A stretch of 5,320 bases of DNA from positions 1-5,320 of the forward strand of contig JAICUZ010000189.1 of the NCBI GenBank assembly GCA_025935595.1. The letters are read 5' to 3'. This stretch comes from Burkholderiales bacterium (GTDB lineage Bacteria > Actinomycetota > Thermoleophilia > Gaiellales > Gaiellaceae). Both the position numbers and the translations under genes were made by a program. Below the pieces are notes generated by a model. It ran no database searches. It was not told the origin of the DNA and worked only from the letters and a program-made list of their open reading frames with translations. This document shows positions 5,300-5,320 of the stretch, piece after piece (the first letter of the stretch is position 1; each line of letters begins with the position of its first letter).

Positions 5300-5320
5300 G
5301 CGGTTTCGAGCTTGCCGCTC

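Overview
The window is about two-thirds G+C or higher, gene-dense, and uses third-position G/C codons throughout. Together with an MFS-cyclic-nucleotide-domain fusion, ATGA gene junctions and two TANNNT boxes six bases ahead of start codons, this suggests a high-GC actinobacterium-like chromosome (for example Actinomycetota or Thermoleophilia). That placement is inference; no rRNA or marker gene is present. No tRNA, rRNA, CRISPR array, insertion sequence or phage gene was seen.

Layout. At the left edge (1-138, minus strand) lies the start of a secreted protein or lipoprotein cut by the window boundary. Next is a two-gene minus-strand operon reading right to left: an MFS transporter with a C-terminal cyclic-nucleotide-binding-like domain (3217 to 1535), joined by a 4-base ATGA overlap to an ATP-grasp carboxylate-amine ligase-type enzyme (1538 to 273). 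A 109-base divergent intergenic region (3218-3326) holds a perfect inverted repeat and separates this operon from a plus-strand zinc deacylase/carboxypeptidase of the AstE/AspA (M14-like) family (3327-4265). A 65-residue charged protein of unknown function follows (4318-4515, plus). Its stop codon overlaps that of a convergent minus-strand pair: an AhpD/carboxymuconolactone-decarboxylase-like protein (5299 to 4868) coupled by another ATGA overlap to a small cupin (4871 to 4512).

How the genes may work together. The central divergon pairs an enzyme class that makes amide/peptide bonds with ATP, a transporter of the drug/metabolite-exporter type carrying a built-in nucleotide-sensor-like domain, and a metallohydrolase class that cuts N-acyl or peptide bonds of small amino acid derivatives. 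The simplest reading is a make-export-break module for a dipeptide or acyl-amino-acid metabolite. This is a hypothesis: substrates cannot be read from sequence. The AhpD-like/cupin pair looks like a separate small redox or stress operon.

Smaller-scale signals are a GC-rich hairpin directly before the ATP-grasp start codon, a perfect 10-base-arm inverted repeat at the domain boundary of the hydrolase gene, and likely leaderless start sites for the lipoprotein and the 65-residue protein.
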